Assembly: GCA_964484255.1 (NCBI GenBank)
Contig: CAZAEH010000007.1
Coordinates: 1-56,703 of the forward strand
From: UBA6215 sp964484255
GTDB taxonomy: Bacteria; Omnitrophota; Gorgyraeia; Pluralincolimonadales; Pluralincolimonadaceae
DNA: 56,703 bases
Direction of reading: 5' to 3'
The notes under the pieces were generated by a model, which was not told the origin of the DNA, made no database searches, and saw nothing but the letters and a program-made list of their open reading frames with translations. Positions 1 to 8,819 of this stretch are shown here, piece after piece. The translations under genes were made by a program, and so were the position numbers. Each line of letters starts with the position of its first letter. The first letter of the stretch is position 1.

Positions 1-1252
1 CCCCAACGATTGTTTTACCTGCCCCAAGAATCTGGAGTACGGCGATCTTATAAGTAGCCTCTACAACCATCTCATATTTCTGGCGGGTACCGCCGGAATC
101 CGTCTCATACTTGCCGAGCTGCCTGCTCCACTTGCCATAAGCATAACCGATACCCGCGATATCATCTCCCCTGCCGGGTATAAGTCCTTTATAGGTCAAG
201 CCCGCGTCGATGAAGAAAGGTATCTCGTTGACATCATCCGGCTGCCATGTAACAACGAAGAACGGCGTAAACCCTTCATCGGCGGTGCCCGGCTCGCGGT
301 AAAGCATCTGGTCGGCATGCAGGTAAAAACCGTAGTTGCCGTGGCGCCTTTTTGCGTCCAACCCGCTCAGGGCATAGGAATCGCCGTTATCGTCCTCATA
401 AAGGTCTGTGAAACGGCCTGAGCTGTAAAAAAGGCCGAGCTTATAATTGCCCGGCATACCTTTGGAACCCTCGGCCTGGTTATTCAGGTAGTTGAACTCC
501 TGGATAAAGAGCAGGCCCTTGTTCCTGCGCCAGGAAAAATCCGCGCCGTGCGCGTCCATGCGCGCGATCTCCGGGTCCTGGTGGTAAATACCGCCCTTCC
601 AGGTAAAGGAACCCGTCGGGCTCGCCCTTAGGCGCGCGCCCCAGGTTGCCGTAGGATAGGTCGTGAAGAAAAAGTTAATAGGCAGGTTTATCGGGCAGCC
701 GTCTATGGAGTTGGTCAGGAATATCCAATACAGCGGCGACTGAGCAAAATCGTCTCCTGTCCCGAGACGGCCCAACTTAAGGCTTACCTTATCATCGAGC
801 ATTGCCTGCTCAAGGTACAGGTTGTATAAACGTATCTCTTCCGAGCCGTAAATGCTTGAAGGAGGGAACCGGTTGCCTATGTCGTCGCTTAAGTTCTTGC
901 CCTGGCGGTAGACGCCGGAGGCGTGGGACTGCAAACCGGCCAACCCGCATAATTTCTCCATGTCAAAGTTCACGTCGAGGCCGGTGGAGGAGTCATAACG
1001 GAAACGGCGCCCATCCTCTCCTCCCGAGACATTCCCCAAAAGGTCGATCACGTAAGTGCCGGTAAAATCTACGCCCTTATCTGAGAGTTTCTGCCTCTGT
1101 CCCGCCCAATCTCCGAAGAGATACGGACCATTCCACCATGAGCTGAAATTTCCGGAAAGGGTTTGGGAAGATGGAGGGCTGCCCACGTCTTGTGCCAGGA
1201 CACAGGCCTGCAGCAAAAGAAGAAAGCTGACGACAGGGATTATTTTTTTCAT
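1..1252 (-). CDS. OprB-family carbohydrate-selective porin (3' end cut off)
   Basis: The reading frame runs from ATG at 1252 through the window edge without a stop, so about 417 residues are visible and the C-terminus is missing. The N-terminus is a signal peptide (MKKIIPVVSFLLLLQACVLA). It is followed by the OprB pattern: a short linker, then a segment around SWWNGPYLFGDWAGQRQKL with the typical 'LFGDWGGxRxxLxxxGV' signature, then alternating aromatic/polar strands. OprB porins form 16-stranded outer-membrane barrels that admit sugars. No Shine-Dalgarno precedes the ATG and a TATAAT lies only 8 bases upstream, so translation may be leaderless. The family call is firm; the substrate is unknown. 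Confidence 0.85.
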   Translation of the reverse strand, partial: MKKIIPVVSFLLLLQACVLAQDVGSPPSSQTLSGNFSSWWNGPYLFGDWAGQRQKLSDKGVDFTGTYVIDLLGNVSGGEDGRRFRYDSSTGLDVNFDMEKLCGLAGLQSHASGVYRQGKNLSDDIGNRFPPSSIYGSEEIRLYNLYLEQAMLDDKVSLKLGRLGTGDDFAQSPLYWIFLTNSIDGCPINLPINFFFTTYPTATWGARLRASPTGSFTWKGGIYHQDPEIARMDAHGADFSWRRNKGLLFIQEFNYLNNQAEGSKGMPGNYKLGLFYSSGRFTDLYEDDNGDSYALSGLDAKRRHGNYGFYLHADQMLYREPGTADEGFTPFFVVTWQPDDVNEIPFFIDAGLTYKGLIPGRGDDIAGIGYAYGKWSRQLGKYETDSGGTRQKYEMVVEATYKIAVLQILGAGKTIVG

Positions 1253-1260
1253 GCGTTTTT

Positions 1261-1288
1261 ATTATATAATGTTACGCGAAATTAGCAA
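1261..1288 (-). promoter_or_regulatory. Sigma70-type promoter of the OprB porin gene
   Basis: Minus strand: -35 TTGCTA (1283-1288), 16-base spacer, -10 TATAAT (1261-1266). The -10 ends 8 bases before the start codon, so the transcript would have almost no leader. Confidence 0.5.
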
Positions 1289-1341
1289 GGATTATTTCAA
1301 TTTTAAATACATCGATCGCGATATTGTGGTATATTAACAAC

Positions 1342-2076
1342 ATGGACAGGCACAGAAGAATACCCGCGTTAAGGATAGTATTTTCGGCGGTTCTCGCTGT
1401 AAGCCTTCTCTTCCCGGTCATTTCCTACGGCCTTGGCGAAAACGTTGAATTAAAAGTTTATATTATCCGGCACGCCGAGACAATGGGGAACGCCACCGGC
1501 AATTACTGCGAGCACAACCAAAGGACTTTCTCTCCGAAGGGCCTTAAACAGATAGACAATATGGCCGAAAAACTCAAGGATTTTCATTTCGACCACATCT
1601 TTGTGAGCCCTGCCTACAGGACGCAGCGGACGATATTGCCTTATCTGAAAGCTCATAATATCACTGCCGAGATCTGGCCCGAATTAGAGGAACAATGCTT
1701 TGATATCACTTCCTCGACGCAACCTGCGGGGACCATACCTAAAGGCGAAAAGATAGAGATCGTGGACAAAAAATATCTGAAACTCCGCGACGCATCAAAC
1801 CCCTACAGGTACAGACCGCATAACGCCTCCGAAGCGCTGGCGCAATTCATGAAAGCCCGGGATATGATAATGGGATACTACGGAACAGGCGAATCCGTCC
1901 TGCTGGTATGCCATTACTGTACTGGAAACAGGTTGATGGAGATACTGCTCGGGTTAGAGCCAAAAGGCGATTTCGGTCCGGAAAATTGCGCCGTCAGCCT
2001 CCTGGAGGGTACGGGTAACGGGTCTTTCAAGATGACCCTATACAACGACCGGCCCTTCACGCATCAGCTTCACTGA
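1342..2076 (+). CDS. Secreted histidine phosphatase (phosphoglycerate-mutase-like superfamily)
   Basis: A 244-residue protein starting at ATG 1342; an in-frame TTG at 1324 is possible but would put extra residues before the signal peptide. Residues 1-32 (basic start, hydrophobic core, SYGLG) look like a signal peptide, so it probably acts in the periplasm. The catalytic RHAET motif (R43, H44) follows the first strand (YIIRHAE). The second histidine lies in LLVCHYCTGN near the C-terminus, matching the family order. These enzymes use a phospho-histidine intermediate to dephosphorylate small molecules or proteins; the substrate cannot be told. No ribosome binding site is evident. The 3' end overlaps the convergent epimerase gene by 20 bases. 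Confidence 0.75.
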   Translation: MDRHRRIPALRIVFSAVLAVSLLFPVISYGLGENVELKVYIIRHAETMGNATGNYCEHNQRTFSPKGLKQIDNMAEKLKDFHFDHIFVSPAYRTQRTILPYLKAHNITAEIWPELEEQCFDITSSTQPAGTIPKGEKIEIVDKKYLKLRDASNPYRYRPHNASEALAQFMKARDMIMGYYGTGESVLLVCHYCTGNRLMEILLGLEPKGDFGPENCAVSLLEGTGNGSFKMTLYNDRPFTHQLH

Positions 2077-3001
2077 AAGCTGCGGCAAATTCGGATGCCG
2101 TCCGGTATGGCGGCGTAAAATCAAGGACCTTCTTAAGCCGCTCTATCCCGTATACCCTGTCTTTGGATAAGAACTTTACGTATCCGCCGATGACCGGAAT
2201 GAGCATCACCGCGTTGGTCAATGGCCGCTGCAGGATAAAAGGCCTGTTCACGCCGAGCGCTTTTGATGCTATCTCAAAAAGTTGGCGTACGGTCAGCACT
2301 TCCTCATCGGCAATATTGAATACCTCCCCCTTCGCCCTGGGGTCTTCCATACAGCGCACAAAACATGCCGCGACATTACGCGCTGAGACCAGGTGCAGGC
2401 GCACATCTGCGGCGAAATACGGTATAAGGAACAACCGGGACCGGGCGAGTTTCACCAAAAGCGGCATCTGGTGCGGTTCTCCCTGCCCATAAACCATGCA
2501 CGGACGCAGGATAACCATAGGAAGGCCTTTATCGCGGAACCTGATCGCGGCCTTTTCCGCCTCCATCTTTGAAACGCCGTACTTATTGGTAGGCTTATAC
2601 GGCAGGTCTTCCCTCAGGGGTATCTCGGTATTCCCGGAATTCACGGCTACCGAACTGGTATATAGGAATTTCTTGACACCGCGCTCAAGCGCGAAACGGC
2701 AGATATTTTTCGTCCCGAGAACATTGACACGCTCGAGCGCCCGAGCATCGTTGCCGACAAACCCCGCGCAATGGAATACCGCATCCCAACTACCGCGAAC
2801 GGCATCCAATGAAGGCCTGTCTGTGATATCGGCGTATATTATCCCGACCTTCTTCTCCTTCAATAGAGAGACATCGGAAGTCTTACGCGCTAACGCGGTC
2901 AGATCGGTATAGCCCTTGGAAACCAGCTCATCGACAAGGAACCTGCCTAAAAACCCGGTAGCGCCGGTGATGAGTATCTTTTTATCGCGGTCCGATTGCA
3001 T
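2057..3001 (-). CDS. NAD(P)-dependent epimerase/dehydratase (extended SDR)
   Basis: A 314-residue protein from ATG 3001 (a TTG at 3010 adds three residues). The N-terminal ILITGATGFLGRFL is the TGxxGxxG Rossmann motif of extended short-chain dehydrogenases. DITDRPSL is the usual adenine-side aspartate segment, and YGVSKMEAEK supplies the catalytic YxxxK near residue 145. Such enzymes epimerise or dehydrate nucleotide sugars, or reduce steroid-like or flavonoid-like substrates; this sequence has no marker for one class. The start lies 13 bases after the greA stop on the same strand, so the two are probably co-transcribed. Confidence 0.8.
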   Translation of the reverse strand: MQSDRDKKILITGATGFLGRFLVDELVSKGYTDLTALARKTSDVSLLKEKKVGIIYADITDRPSLDAVRGSWDAVFHCAGFVGNDARALERVNVLGTKNICRFALERGVKKFLYTSSVAVNSGNTEIPLREDLPYKPTNKYGVSKMEAEKAAIRFRDKGLPMVILRPCMVYGQGEPHQMPLLVKLARSRLFLIPYFAADVRLHLVSARNVAACFVRCMEDPRAKGEVFNIADEEVLTVRQLFEIASKALGVNRPFILQRPLTNAVMLIPVIGGYVKFLSKDRVYGIERLKKVLDFTPPYRTASEFAAAFSEADA

Positions 3002-3014
3002 GGATGGCAATACT

Positions 3015-3485
3015 TTATCTCGATATTTTCAGTACCTTATAACGCAGCGTGCCCGCAGGTATCTTGATCTCCGCCGTTTCGCCTTCCTTATGGTTCAGCA
3101 GGCCTTTTCCGACAGGCGATGAAACGGATATCTTGCCCTGTTTATAGTCCGCCTCAACCTCGGAAACCAGCGTATACACGATCCCTTCCCCCGAATCGAG
3201 GTCCTTGAGCTCCACCGTAGCCCCGACCAGTACCTTGTCTTTTGGCATGTCGCTATTATCTATAATACGCGCGCAAACGAGCTTCGCTTCCAGCTCCGAT
3301 ATCCTTTTCTCATTGAACGCCTGTTCTTCCTTCGCGGCGTCATATTCGGCGTTCTCCGAGATGTCGCCGTGAGCCCTGGCTTCACCGACGGCTTTCGACA
3401 ATTGCCTGCGCTTAACCGTCTTCAGGGTCTCGAGTTCTTTTACAAGTTTTTCGTAACCTTCTTCAGTCAGGTATATATTACCCAT
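3015..3485 (-). CDS. greA: Transcription elongation factor GreA
   Basis: 156 residues, the usual family length. The N-terminal coiled coil carries the signature GEARAHGDISENAEYDAAKE, whose acidic tip residues rescue backtracked RNA polymerase by stimulating transcript cleavage. The C-terminal FKBP-like domain ends with PVGKGLLNHKEGE followed by a basic terminus. The start ATG at 3485 has GAGAGG seven bases upstream. A TATAAT at 3507-3512 (minus strand) may be its -10 element, but no good -35 is seen; tRNA-His lies directly upstream on the same strand, so read-through from the tRNA unit is also possible. Confidence 0.95.
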   Translation of the reverse strand: MGNIYLTEEGYEKLVKELETLKTVKRRQLSKAVGEARAHGDISENAEYDAAKEEQAFNEKRISELEAKLVCARIIDNSDMPKDKVLVGATVELKDLDSGEGIVYTLVSEVEADYKQGKISVSSPVGKGLLNHKEGETAEIKIPAGTLRYKVLKISR

Positions 3486-3527
3486 TTAAGTACCTCTCAG
3501 AACATGATTATACGCTATGCAAAAAAA

Positions 3528-3605
3528 TGGGGTGGGTGACGGGGGTCGAACCCGCGACAACGGGAGCCACAGTCCCGTGCTCTAACCAACTGAGCTACAC
3601 CCACC
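3528..3605 (-). tRNA. tRNA-His (GTG), with encoded G-1 and CCA
   Basis: The minus strand folds as a full cloverleaf. The anticodon loop CTGTGGC gives GTG. The gene encodes the extra 5' G-1 opposite discriminator C73 that marks tRNA-His, and it ends with an encoded CCA. A run of T follows the 3' end. Confidence 0.95.
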
Positions 3606-3649
3606 GCGAAATACCATATTTTACTTACTTATACCTCGCTCAATACGCT

Positions 3650-3674
3650 AGCGGAATCTCTACGATATTCCGCT
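3650..3674. other. Spacer hairpin between tRNA-His and tRNA-Arg
   Basis: AGCGGAAT (3650-3657) pairs with ATTCCGCT (3667-3674) around a 9-base loop. It sits inside the tRNA transcription unit and could guide processing or pausing; no T-run follows on either strand. The rest of this 114-base spacer shows nothing else. Confidence 0.35.
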
Positions 3675-3719
3675 CAGCTGAGCTCGGTATAGTTCACTAC
3701 AACCAATAGCGGGAACCTA

Positions 3720-3796
<77 letters not shown>

Positions 3797-3827
3797 GTGA
3801 AGATCCATCCCTTGCCAATACACTCAC

Positions 3828-3850
3828 ATTTTTGCGCTTTGCGCAAAAAT
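3828..3850. repeat. Perfect palindromic hairpin in the tRNA-Arg/tRNA-Pro spacer
   Basis: ATTTTTGCGC (3828-3837) and GCGCAAAAAT (3841-3850) form a 10-bp stem around a TTT loop. A T-run lies within the stem on both strands, so it could act as a weak bidirectional terminator. A second hairpin, CTCCCG/CGGGAG, lies at 3879-3894 in the same spacer. Confidence 0.4.
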
Positions 3851-3898
3851 CGCTCGCAGGCTGCGGGATAACCCACTGCTCCCGTTAGCGGGAGTTTA

Positions 3899-3976
3899 TG
3901 GTCGGGGCGCTCGGACTTGAACCGAGGACCTTCTGCTCCCAAAGCAGACGCGCTAGCCAAACTGCGCTACGCCCCG
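3899..3976 (-). tRNA. tRNA-Pro (TGG)
   Basis: Minus-strand cloverleaf: acceptor CGGGGCG with CGCCCCG, anticodon stem TCTGC/GCAGA around loop TTTGGGA (anticodon TGG), T-loop GTTCAAGTC, encoded CCA. It is the first tRNA of the His/Arg/Pro unit in the direction of transcription. Confidence 0.95.
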
Positions 3977-3980
3977 GGAT

Positions 3981-4010
3981 AAAAAATCGCTCCCGTTCGT
4001 CGGGGAGCGA
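3981..4010 (-). terminator. Rho-independent terminator in the leader of the tRNA unit
   Basis: On the minus strand TCGCTCCC (4010-4003) pairs with GGGAGCGA (3994-3987) over an 8-base loop and is followed at once by six T. It lies between the promoter at 4028-4056 and tRNA-Pro, where a terminator is not expected unless it attenuates. Confidence 0.65.
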
Positions 4011-4027
4011 CACGATTTCCCATTGAG

Positions 4028-4056
4028 ATTTTACCAATTCACGCTTGCAAAGTCAA
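4028..4056 (-). promoter_or_regulatory. Sigma70-type promoter of the tRNA-Pro/Arg/His unit
   Basis: Minus strand: -35 TTGACT (4051-4056), 17-base spacer, -10 TAAAAT (4028-4033). Near-consensus spacing. It overlaps the divergent promoter of the AsmA-like gene. Confidence 0.65.
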
Positions 4057-4074
4057 ACCCTTTTAATATAGAAT
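4045..4074 (+). promoter_or_regulatory. Possible promoter of the AsmA-like gene
   Basis: Plus strand: -35 TTGCAA (4045-4050), 18-base spacer, -10 TAGAAT (4069-4074). The start codon is at 4082, so the transcript would start at or next to the ATG. It overlaps the -35 of the divergent tRNA promoter, so the two may compete for polymerase. Confidence 0.35.
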
Positions 4075-4081
4075 ACTACCT

Positions 4082-7003
4082 ATGCAGGAGCAGCCAAAAC
4101 CAAGGGGTATCCCTTTTTTACAGAAATTATTCTTCCTTTTCATACTGCTCGCCGTACTAGGCTCCATAGGACTCTGGTATGTCAATGAATATATCATGCC
4201 TACCAAAGGAAGGGCGCTCGTACTCGATTACCTTGCCGGGGCAACCGGCCGCGAGGTCGTCCTTGGGGACGTCTATTACAATCCATTCCGGGGGGTCATA
4301 CTAAAGGACCTGTCGATCTCCGACGAGAAAAAATATGACCGCAAGTTCCTTGAGGTCAAAAAACTGTATCTTAACATCCTCTACCTGCCGTTGCTGCAGG
4401 AAAAGAAGCTTGTCGTCTCGTCGGTAAGGATCGAATCTCCCAAGATATACCTTACCGTCAACGAGATGAACGAATGGAACTTCTCTTCCCTGCTCTTCCT
4501 TAAACAGGCCGGATCGCAGCCGGAAAACATCCTGGTCAATAGTGTTTCGGTATCGGGCGGTACGTGCGTATTCGAGGACCTGGCAACCGAACCCGACTTC
4601 AAGCAGGAGCTAAAGAACACGGACCTGTCGGTCTCCCTCTCCTATCCGTTGAAAGCCAGATTCAGGATAAGTACGGAACTCGGCATGGCGCAAAAGAACT
4701 CCGTATCGGCCGACGGCGAATTCGACCCGGCAAGCGGCAATACTGCCGTAAATCTCAGGATAAAGAACGTGCCGCTTTCGGAATTCAAGCCATACTATGA
4801 CGGCATGCCCTTCAAGTCCCTTTCCGGCAATCTTACTGGAAACATAAGCTGCACTTACGCGCCGGGCAAAAGCCTGGCCGTAGCAACGGTCTCTTCCGTT
4901 TCCGGAGTAGAACTGGAGCGTGACGACTTCAAAGCAAAAGGCATTGTCGACCTGACCGGCAAGATGTCAATAGACCTTAAAGACGTTCCAAAAATTAAGA
5001 TGCCGTGCGTCATAACGGCATCCGCCAAGATAAACAGGCTGGACCTCTCTTCTTCCGGCTCCTCACCCGATTTTGCGGTCAAAGGCGACATAAATGCCAA
5101 CGGCAAATTCATCCTTGACCTCAAAGACAAAAAAGCGCCTGTTAAATTTACGGCGGATACGCTGCTTCGCGATACAAGGATAAACGGCATACCGACGCTC
5201 GGCACCATAGACAGGATAAACGGCAAGATATATTTCGATGAGACGAAACTTTGGACCGACCTGCTAAAAGGCCTCGCTAAAGGCTTTGATTGCGTATTTT
5301 CCGGAAGCATAAAGGATTATTCCAGTCCCTATCTTAACCTGACCTCCAAGACTGAACTGGACCTGGCGAGAATGGGTGAACTCATGCCGCCGGAACTCAG
5401 GGAAAAGTTAAAAGACTACAAATTCAGCGGGATCAGCAGGGTCGCCCTTAACATTAACGGGCCGCTCAAGGAACAGGATAAGACACCCCTCTCTTATACC
5501 GTTACATCCGAACTCCTGGATTGCAGCGTTAAACCGGAGTTCCTGGACAAGCCTGTCAAATCGATAAACGGCTGCCTTTTAATAAAAGAGGATTCACTAT
5601 CTCTAAAAAACATAACCTCATTCTATGACGGCAAGAAATACCTGCTTAGCGGCGAGATCAAGGATTTCAAATCCCCGGGATGCGATATCTCGCTTTCTTC
5701 GGACGAGCTTACGCTGAAAACTGTCTTCAAGTCCCGGAATGACTCGCTGGTATTCAGCAGGTTCGACGGCAAGTACAGGGACAGTATCTTCAACCTTTCC
5801 GGTTCTGTTTCCGGGACCACGGAACCGTCCCTTGAAATAAAGGGCACCATTAAAACCAATGTAGCTGAGATGGCGCCATATATCTCGAAAGGTTCCCGGG
5901 AGTTCTATGACAAGATAGACCCCCGCGCTTCGGTCTATGCAGATTTTACGTTCAAGGGTAAAAGCCGGGACGAAACAACCTGGAAAATAAACCTCACAAA
6001 ACTTACGGTAAAATCAAACTTGGAGAACCTTGCCCTTTTCGGGTCTGTCGCCGATTTAAAGGACCCTTCTCTTGATATTAGGGGCAGTCTCGATACTGAT
6101 ATCGAAGAGTTAAGGAAATACCTGCCCAAGGAACAGTCCGACCTGCTTGAACAGAACGGCATCAAAGGCAACGTCTCTTTAAAATTCGTTTTTAAGGGCA
6201 GGCAGAACGACATGGATTCCTGGGACGTTAACCTCGTGGCAGATTCTGCACTTCTTGATGCCAAGAAACTCAAATTCGACTCGGTCCATTTAGAAGGGAA
6301 ATTCATTGGGAAATATTTGACCGTATCAAGGTTGACCGCAAACCCTTACGATGGTTCGCTTGCGGTAAACGCGGTCTTTGATTTCAACAAGGATAAGCCG
6401 CAATATGTGGCCCATATAGGCGCGCGTGACATCGATATCGGCAGATGGAAGAACGACACTGACATGAAAGACAAAAAATTGAGCGGGCGATTTTCCGCGA
6501 ACGCCGACCTTAGCGGCACCTCTGGCGAGCCCGGGACACTAAAAGGCGGCGGAAGTTTCAGGATCTCCGACGGAAGTTTCTGGGAACTGCCTGTCTTCTC
6601 CGGCCTTGCCAATATACTCTATATACCGAAAGTGAACAAGATAATCTTCGGCCAGGCGCAGGGCACCTTTACCGTTGCGGACAAGAAGGTCCGCACCGAG
6701 GACACCAAGATGAGTTCCCCGCAGATGGACCTCATCGGGAACGGTATGGTCGATTTCGACGGGAACCTGGATTTCCAGGTCACAGCAGTTTTCGACAAGG
6801 CCCTTATCCAGATACCCTCATCTCTTGGGCCTTTCCGCGACCTGTTGATTGACAAGGACGGACGTTATCTCGGGGATATCAAGCTCAACGGGACGACAAA
6901 AGAACCTAAGTTCGACCCGAAACCACCGCGGCTGGATAAGATCTGGAACAACAGGCTATTCGATAATATCAAGAAAGGGATTTTCGGAGACAGCTCAGAA
7001 TAA
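4082..7003 (+). CDS. AsmA-family envelope protein
   Basis: 973 residues. One N-terminal membrane helix (about residues 12-34, LQKLFFLFILLAVLGSIGLW) anchors a very long periplasmic part rich in short beta strands with alternating hydrophobic residues. It opens with the AsmA-type N-terminal pattern (GATGREVVLGDVYYNPFRG, then LKDLSI) and ends with an AsmA-like C-terminal segment (LKGGGSFRISDGSFWELP, then KKVRTEDTKMSSPQMDL). AsmA/TamB/YhdP relatives form bridges that carry phospholipids to, or keep lipid balance in, the outer membrane. No Shine-Dalgarno precedes the ATG. The 3' end overlaps rdgB by 35 bases. The family is clear; which subfamily is not. Confidence 0.8.
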   Translation: MQEQPKPRGIPFLQKLFFLFILLAVLGSIGLWYVNEYIMPTKGRALVLDYLAGATGREVVLGDVYYNPFRGVILKDLSISDEKKYDRKFLEVKKLYLNILYLPLLQEKKLVVSSVRIESPKIYLTVNEMNEWNFSSLLFLKQAGSQPENILVNSVSVSGGTCVFEDLATEPDFKQELKNTDLSVSLSYPLKARFRISTELGMAQKNSVSADGEFDPASGNTAVNLRIKNVPLSEFKPYYDGMPFKSLSGNLTGNISCTYAPGKSLAVATVSSVSGVELERDDFKAKGIVDLTGKMSIDLKDVPKIKMPCVITASAKINRLDLSSSGSSPDFAVKGDINANGKFILDLKDKKAPVKFTADTLLRDTRINGIPTLGTIDRINGKIYFDETKLWTDLLKGLAKGFDCVFSGSIKDYSSPYLNLTSKTELDLARMGELMPPELREKLKDYKFSGISRVALNINGPLKEQDKTPLSYTVTSELLDCSVKPEFLDKPVKSINGCLLIKEDSLSLKNITSFYDGKKYLLSGEIKDFKSPGCDISLSSDELTLKTVFKSRNDSLVFSRFDGKYRDSIFNLSGSVSGTTEPSLEIKGTIKTNVAEMAPYISKGSREFYDKIDPRASVYADFTFKGKSRDETTWKINLTKLTVKSNLENLALFGSVADLKDPSLDIRGSLDTDIEELRKYLPKEQSDLLEQNGIKGNVSLKFVFKGRQNDMDSWDVNLVADSALLDAKKLKFDSVHLEGKFIGKYLTVSRLTANPYDGSLAVNAVFDFNKDKPQYVAHIGARDIDIGRWKNDTDMKDKKLSGRFSANADLSGTSGEPGTLKGGGSFRISDGSFWELPVFSGLANILYIPKVNKIIFGQAQGTFTVADKKVRTEDTKMSSPQMDLIGNGMVDFDGNLDFQVTAVFDKALIQIPSSLGPFRDLLIDKDGRYLGDIKLNGTTKEPKFDPKPPRLDKIWNNRLFDNIKKGIFGDSSE

Positions 7004-7577
7004 GCGGGCGCGCCTTCTTCAACGCCCTGGCGCGATGGCTGACAGAGTTCTTGCGCGATGCGGATACTTCGGCAAAGGTCCTGCAGAAAGCCGGATAGAA
7101 AAAAACGGGATCATAACCGAACCCCCTGCAACCTTTAGGCTCACAGGTTATCATTCCTTTGCATTCCCCCCTGGCAATATTCACGCTGCCTTCGGGAGTC
7201 GAAACGGCAATGACGGAAACGAACCTGGCTTTCCTCTTCGCTTTGGGAACACCCGAAAGCATCCTGAGCAATTTACGGTTGTTGGCTTCGTAATCCGCCC
7301 CGCCACCCGCGAACCTGGCAGACCTGACACCCGGCAGGCCTCCCAATACGTCGACCATAAGACCGGAATCATCGGCGAGAGCGGGCTTTCCGGTAAACCC
7401 GGCTATCTTCACGGCTTTAAGTTTGGCGTTCTCTTCGAACGTCCTGCCGGTCTCCCTGACTTTCGGCGCAGAAGGAAAATCGTTGAGGTCCAGGACTTTA
7501 ATGCCAAAACCCCTGAGGAGGACCTTGAGCTCACGCTTCTTCTGGCTGTTACGGGACGATATGACGATCTCTCGCAT
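6969..7577 (-). CDS. rdgB: XTP/dITP diphosphatase (RdgB/HAM1)
   Basis: 202 residues, close to the usual ~197. It opens with SSRNSQKKRELKVLL (the S/T-x-N-xx-K-xx-E nucleotide-binding motif), has ALADDSGLMVDVLGG in the middle and SHRARAL near the end, all RdgB hallmarks. The enzyme removes pyrophosphate from deaminated purine triphosphates such as XTP and dITP to keep them out of DNA. It begins next to the rph stop; rph-rdgB pairing is common in bacteria. Its 3' end overlaps the AsmA-like gene on the other strand. Confidence 0.95.
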   Translation of the reverse strand: MREIVISSRNSQKKRELKVLLRGFGIKVLDLNDFPSAPKVRETGRTFEENAKLKAVKIAGFTGKPALADDSGLMVDVLGGLPGVRSARFAGGGADYEANNRKLLRMLSGVPKAKRKARFVSVIAVSTPEGSVNIARGECKGMITCEPKGCRGFGYDPVFFYPAFCRTFAEVSASRKNSVSHRARALKKARPLILSCLRKSLS

Positions 7578-8300
7578 TTATATCCCCAGGAGTTTTTTCT
7601 GTATATCGATAAGCTGGCCTATGCCTTTCTTCGCCAACCCGAGAAGTTCTTCCAGTTCTTCCCCGTCAAAAGGCTCGCCTTCCGCCGTCCCCTGTATCTC
7701 TATGAACTTGCCTTTTCCCGTCATGACTATATTCATGTCCACATCCGCCTTGGAATCTTCCTCAAAAGCAAGGTCCAGGACAGGCTGCCCCTTTATCATT
7801 CCGACACTTGTAGCCGCAACATAATCAAGTATGGGCAGTTTCGCGAATGCACCTTTTTTCTTCATCCCCGACAAAGCATCCGCCAACGCAATGAAACTGC
7901 CTGTTATCGAAGCACAACGCGTCCCGCCGTCAGCCTGGAGGACATCGCAATCTATCCATACGGTCCTCTCTCCCAACGCGGGAAGGTCAACAACCGCCCT
8001 TAATGAACGGCCTACAAGCCTCTGTATCTCATGCGTCCTGCCGCCTATCGCACCCTTGACGGCTTCCCTCTGGACCCTCTGCTGGCAAGACCGCGGGAGC
8101 ATCCCGTATTCCGAGGTCACCCAACCGGTACCTTTACCTTTCAGGAACTGCGGGACGTTCTCATCCACCGACGCGGAACAAACAACCTTGGTATCGCCAA
8201 GCTCTATAAGGCATGAGCCCTCGGCAAACTTAAGGTAATTGCGAGTAATGTTGACTTTCCGCAGGATCTCCGGCCCCCTGCCGTCGTTTCTTATTATCAT
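7578..8300 (-). CDS. rph: Ribonuclease PH
   Basis: 240 residues, the standard length. It contains the RNase PH signatures EGSCLIELGDTKVVCSASV, the phosphate-binding region around QRLVGRSLRAV, and WIDCDVLQADGGTRCASITG. It trims the 3' ends of tRNA precursors by phosphorolysis. It is followed directly by rdgB and preceded directly by the fumarase beta subunit, all on the minus strand. An encoded CCA is present on all tRNAs in this window, so RNase PH would expose it during maturation. Confidence 0.96.
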   Translation of the reverse strand: MIIRNDGRGPEILRKVNITRNYLKFAEGSCLIELGDTKVVCSASVDENVPQFLKGKGTGWVTSEYGMLPRSCQQRVQREAVKGAIGGRTHEIQRLVGRSLRAVVDLPALGERTVWIDCDVLQADGGTRCASITGSFIALADALSGMKKKGAFAKLPILDYVAATSVGMIKGQPVLDLAFEEDSKADVDMNIVMTGKGKFIEIQGTAEGEPFDGEELEELLGLAKKGIGQLIDIQKKLLGI

Positions 8301-8819
8301 CTATATACCCTTTCCTGTATGGTCTATCGCCACGATAGCTGGAAAATCCTTGAGCTTCAACCTGTATACGGCTTCCGCCCCAAGGTCTTTATAAAGGACG
8401 GGCCTTGCCTCGGTTATCCTCTCGGACAAATATGCGCCTGCCCCGGCTATCGTAATGAAGTAAACCGCCTTAAATTTCTTTATGGCGCGCCTCACGTCCT
8501 CCGAACGCGCGCCTTTGCCTATCATGCCCCTGAGCCCCGATTTTAACAAATGCGGAGTAAAAAGATCCATCCTGTTCGACGTGGTAGGACCGCATGAGCC
8601 TATGGTTCTTCCGGGACAAGCCGGTGTAGGACCCGCATAATACAGCGTCTGGCCTTTTATCATGGAAGGGACCTTGCCGGAATATATCGATCCTGCGAAC
8701 CTGAAGTGGGCCTGGTCGCGGGCAGTATATACAAAACCGTTCAGCAGCACCTCATCGCCCGCCTTAAGGCTTCTTATGGTCTTGTCCGTAAGAGGCAGGT
8801 GAATGGTCTTTGCATTCAT
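8301..8819 (-). CDS. Class I fumarate hydratase, beta subunit
   Basis: 172 residues from ATG 8819 (MNAKTIHLPLTD), chosen because it overlaps the alpha-subunit stop by the usual ATGA; longer in-frame starts would run deep into the upstream gene. It has the Fe-S hydro-lyase beta-domain pattern: LLNGFVYTARDQAHFRF, then YYAGPTPACPGRTIGSCGPT TS with the conserved GPTT-type loop, then IKKFKAVYFITIAGAGAY. With the alpha subunit it forms the two-piece [4Fe-4S] enzyme that interconverts fumarate and malate. A tartrate dehydratase cannot be excluded from sequence alone. Confidence 0.85.
   Translation of the reverse strand: MNAKTIHLPLTDKTIRSLKAGDEVLLNGFVYTARDQAHFRFAGSIYSGKVPSMIKGQTLYYAGPTPACPGRTIGSCGPTTSNRMDLFTPHLLKSGLRGMIGKGARSEDVRRAIKKFKAVYFITIAGAGAYLSERITEARPVLYKDLGAEAVYRLKLKDFPAIVAIDHTGKGI

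Noticed and set aside
1056..1337. 93-codon frame antisense to the OprB start
   Set aside because: It crosses the porin promoter and start and has no recognisable features or start signals.
6849..8003. 384-codon plus-strand frame over rdgB and rph
   Set aside because: It lies antisense to two clear conserved genes, begins inside the AsmA-like gene, and has arginine/proline-rich composition typical of shadow frames.
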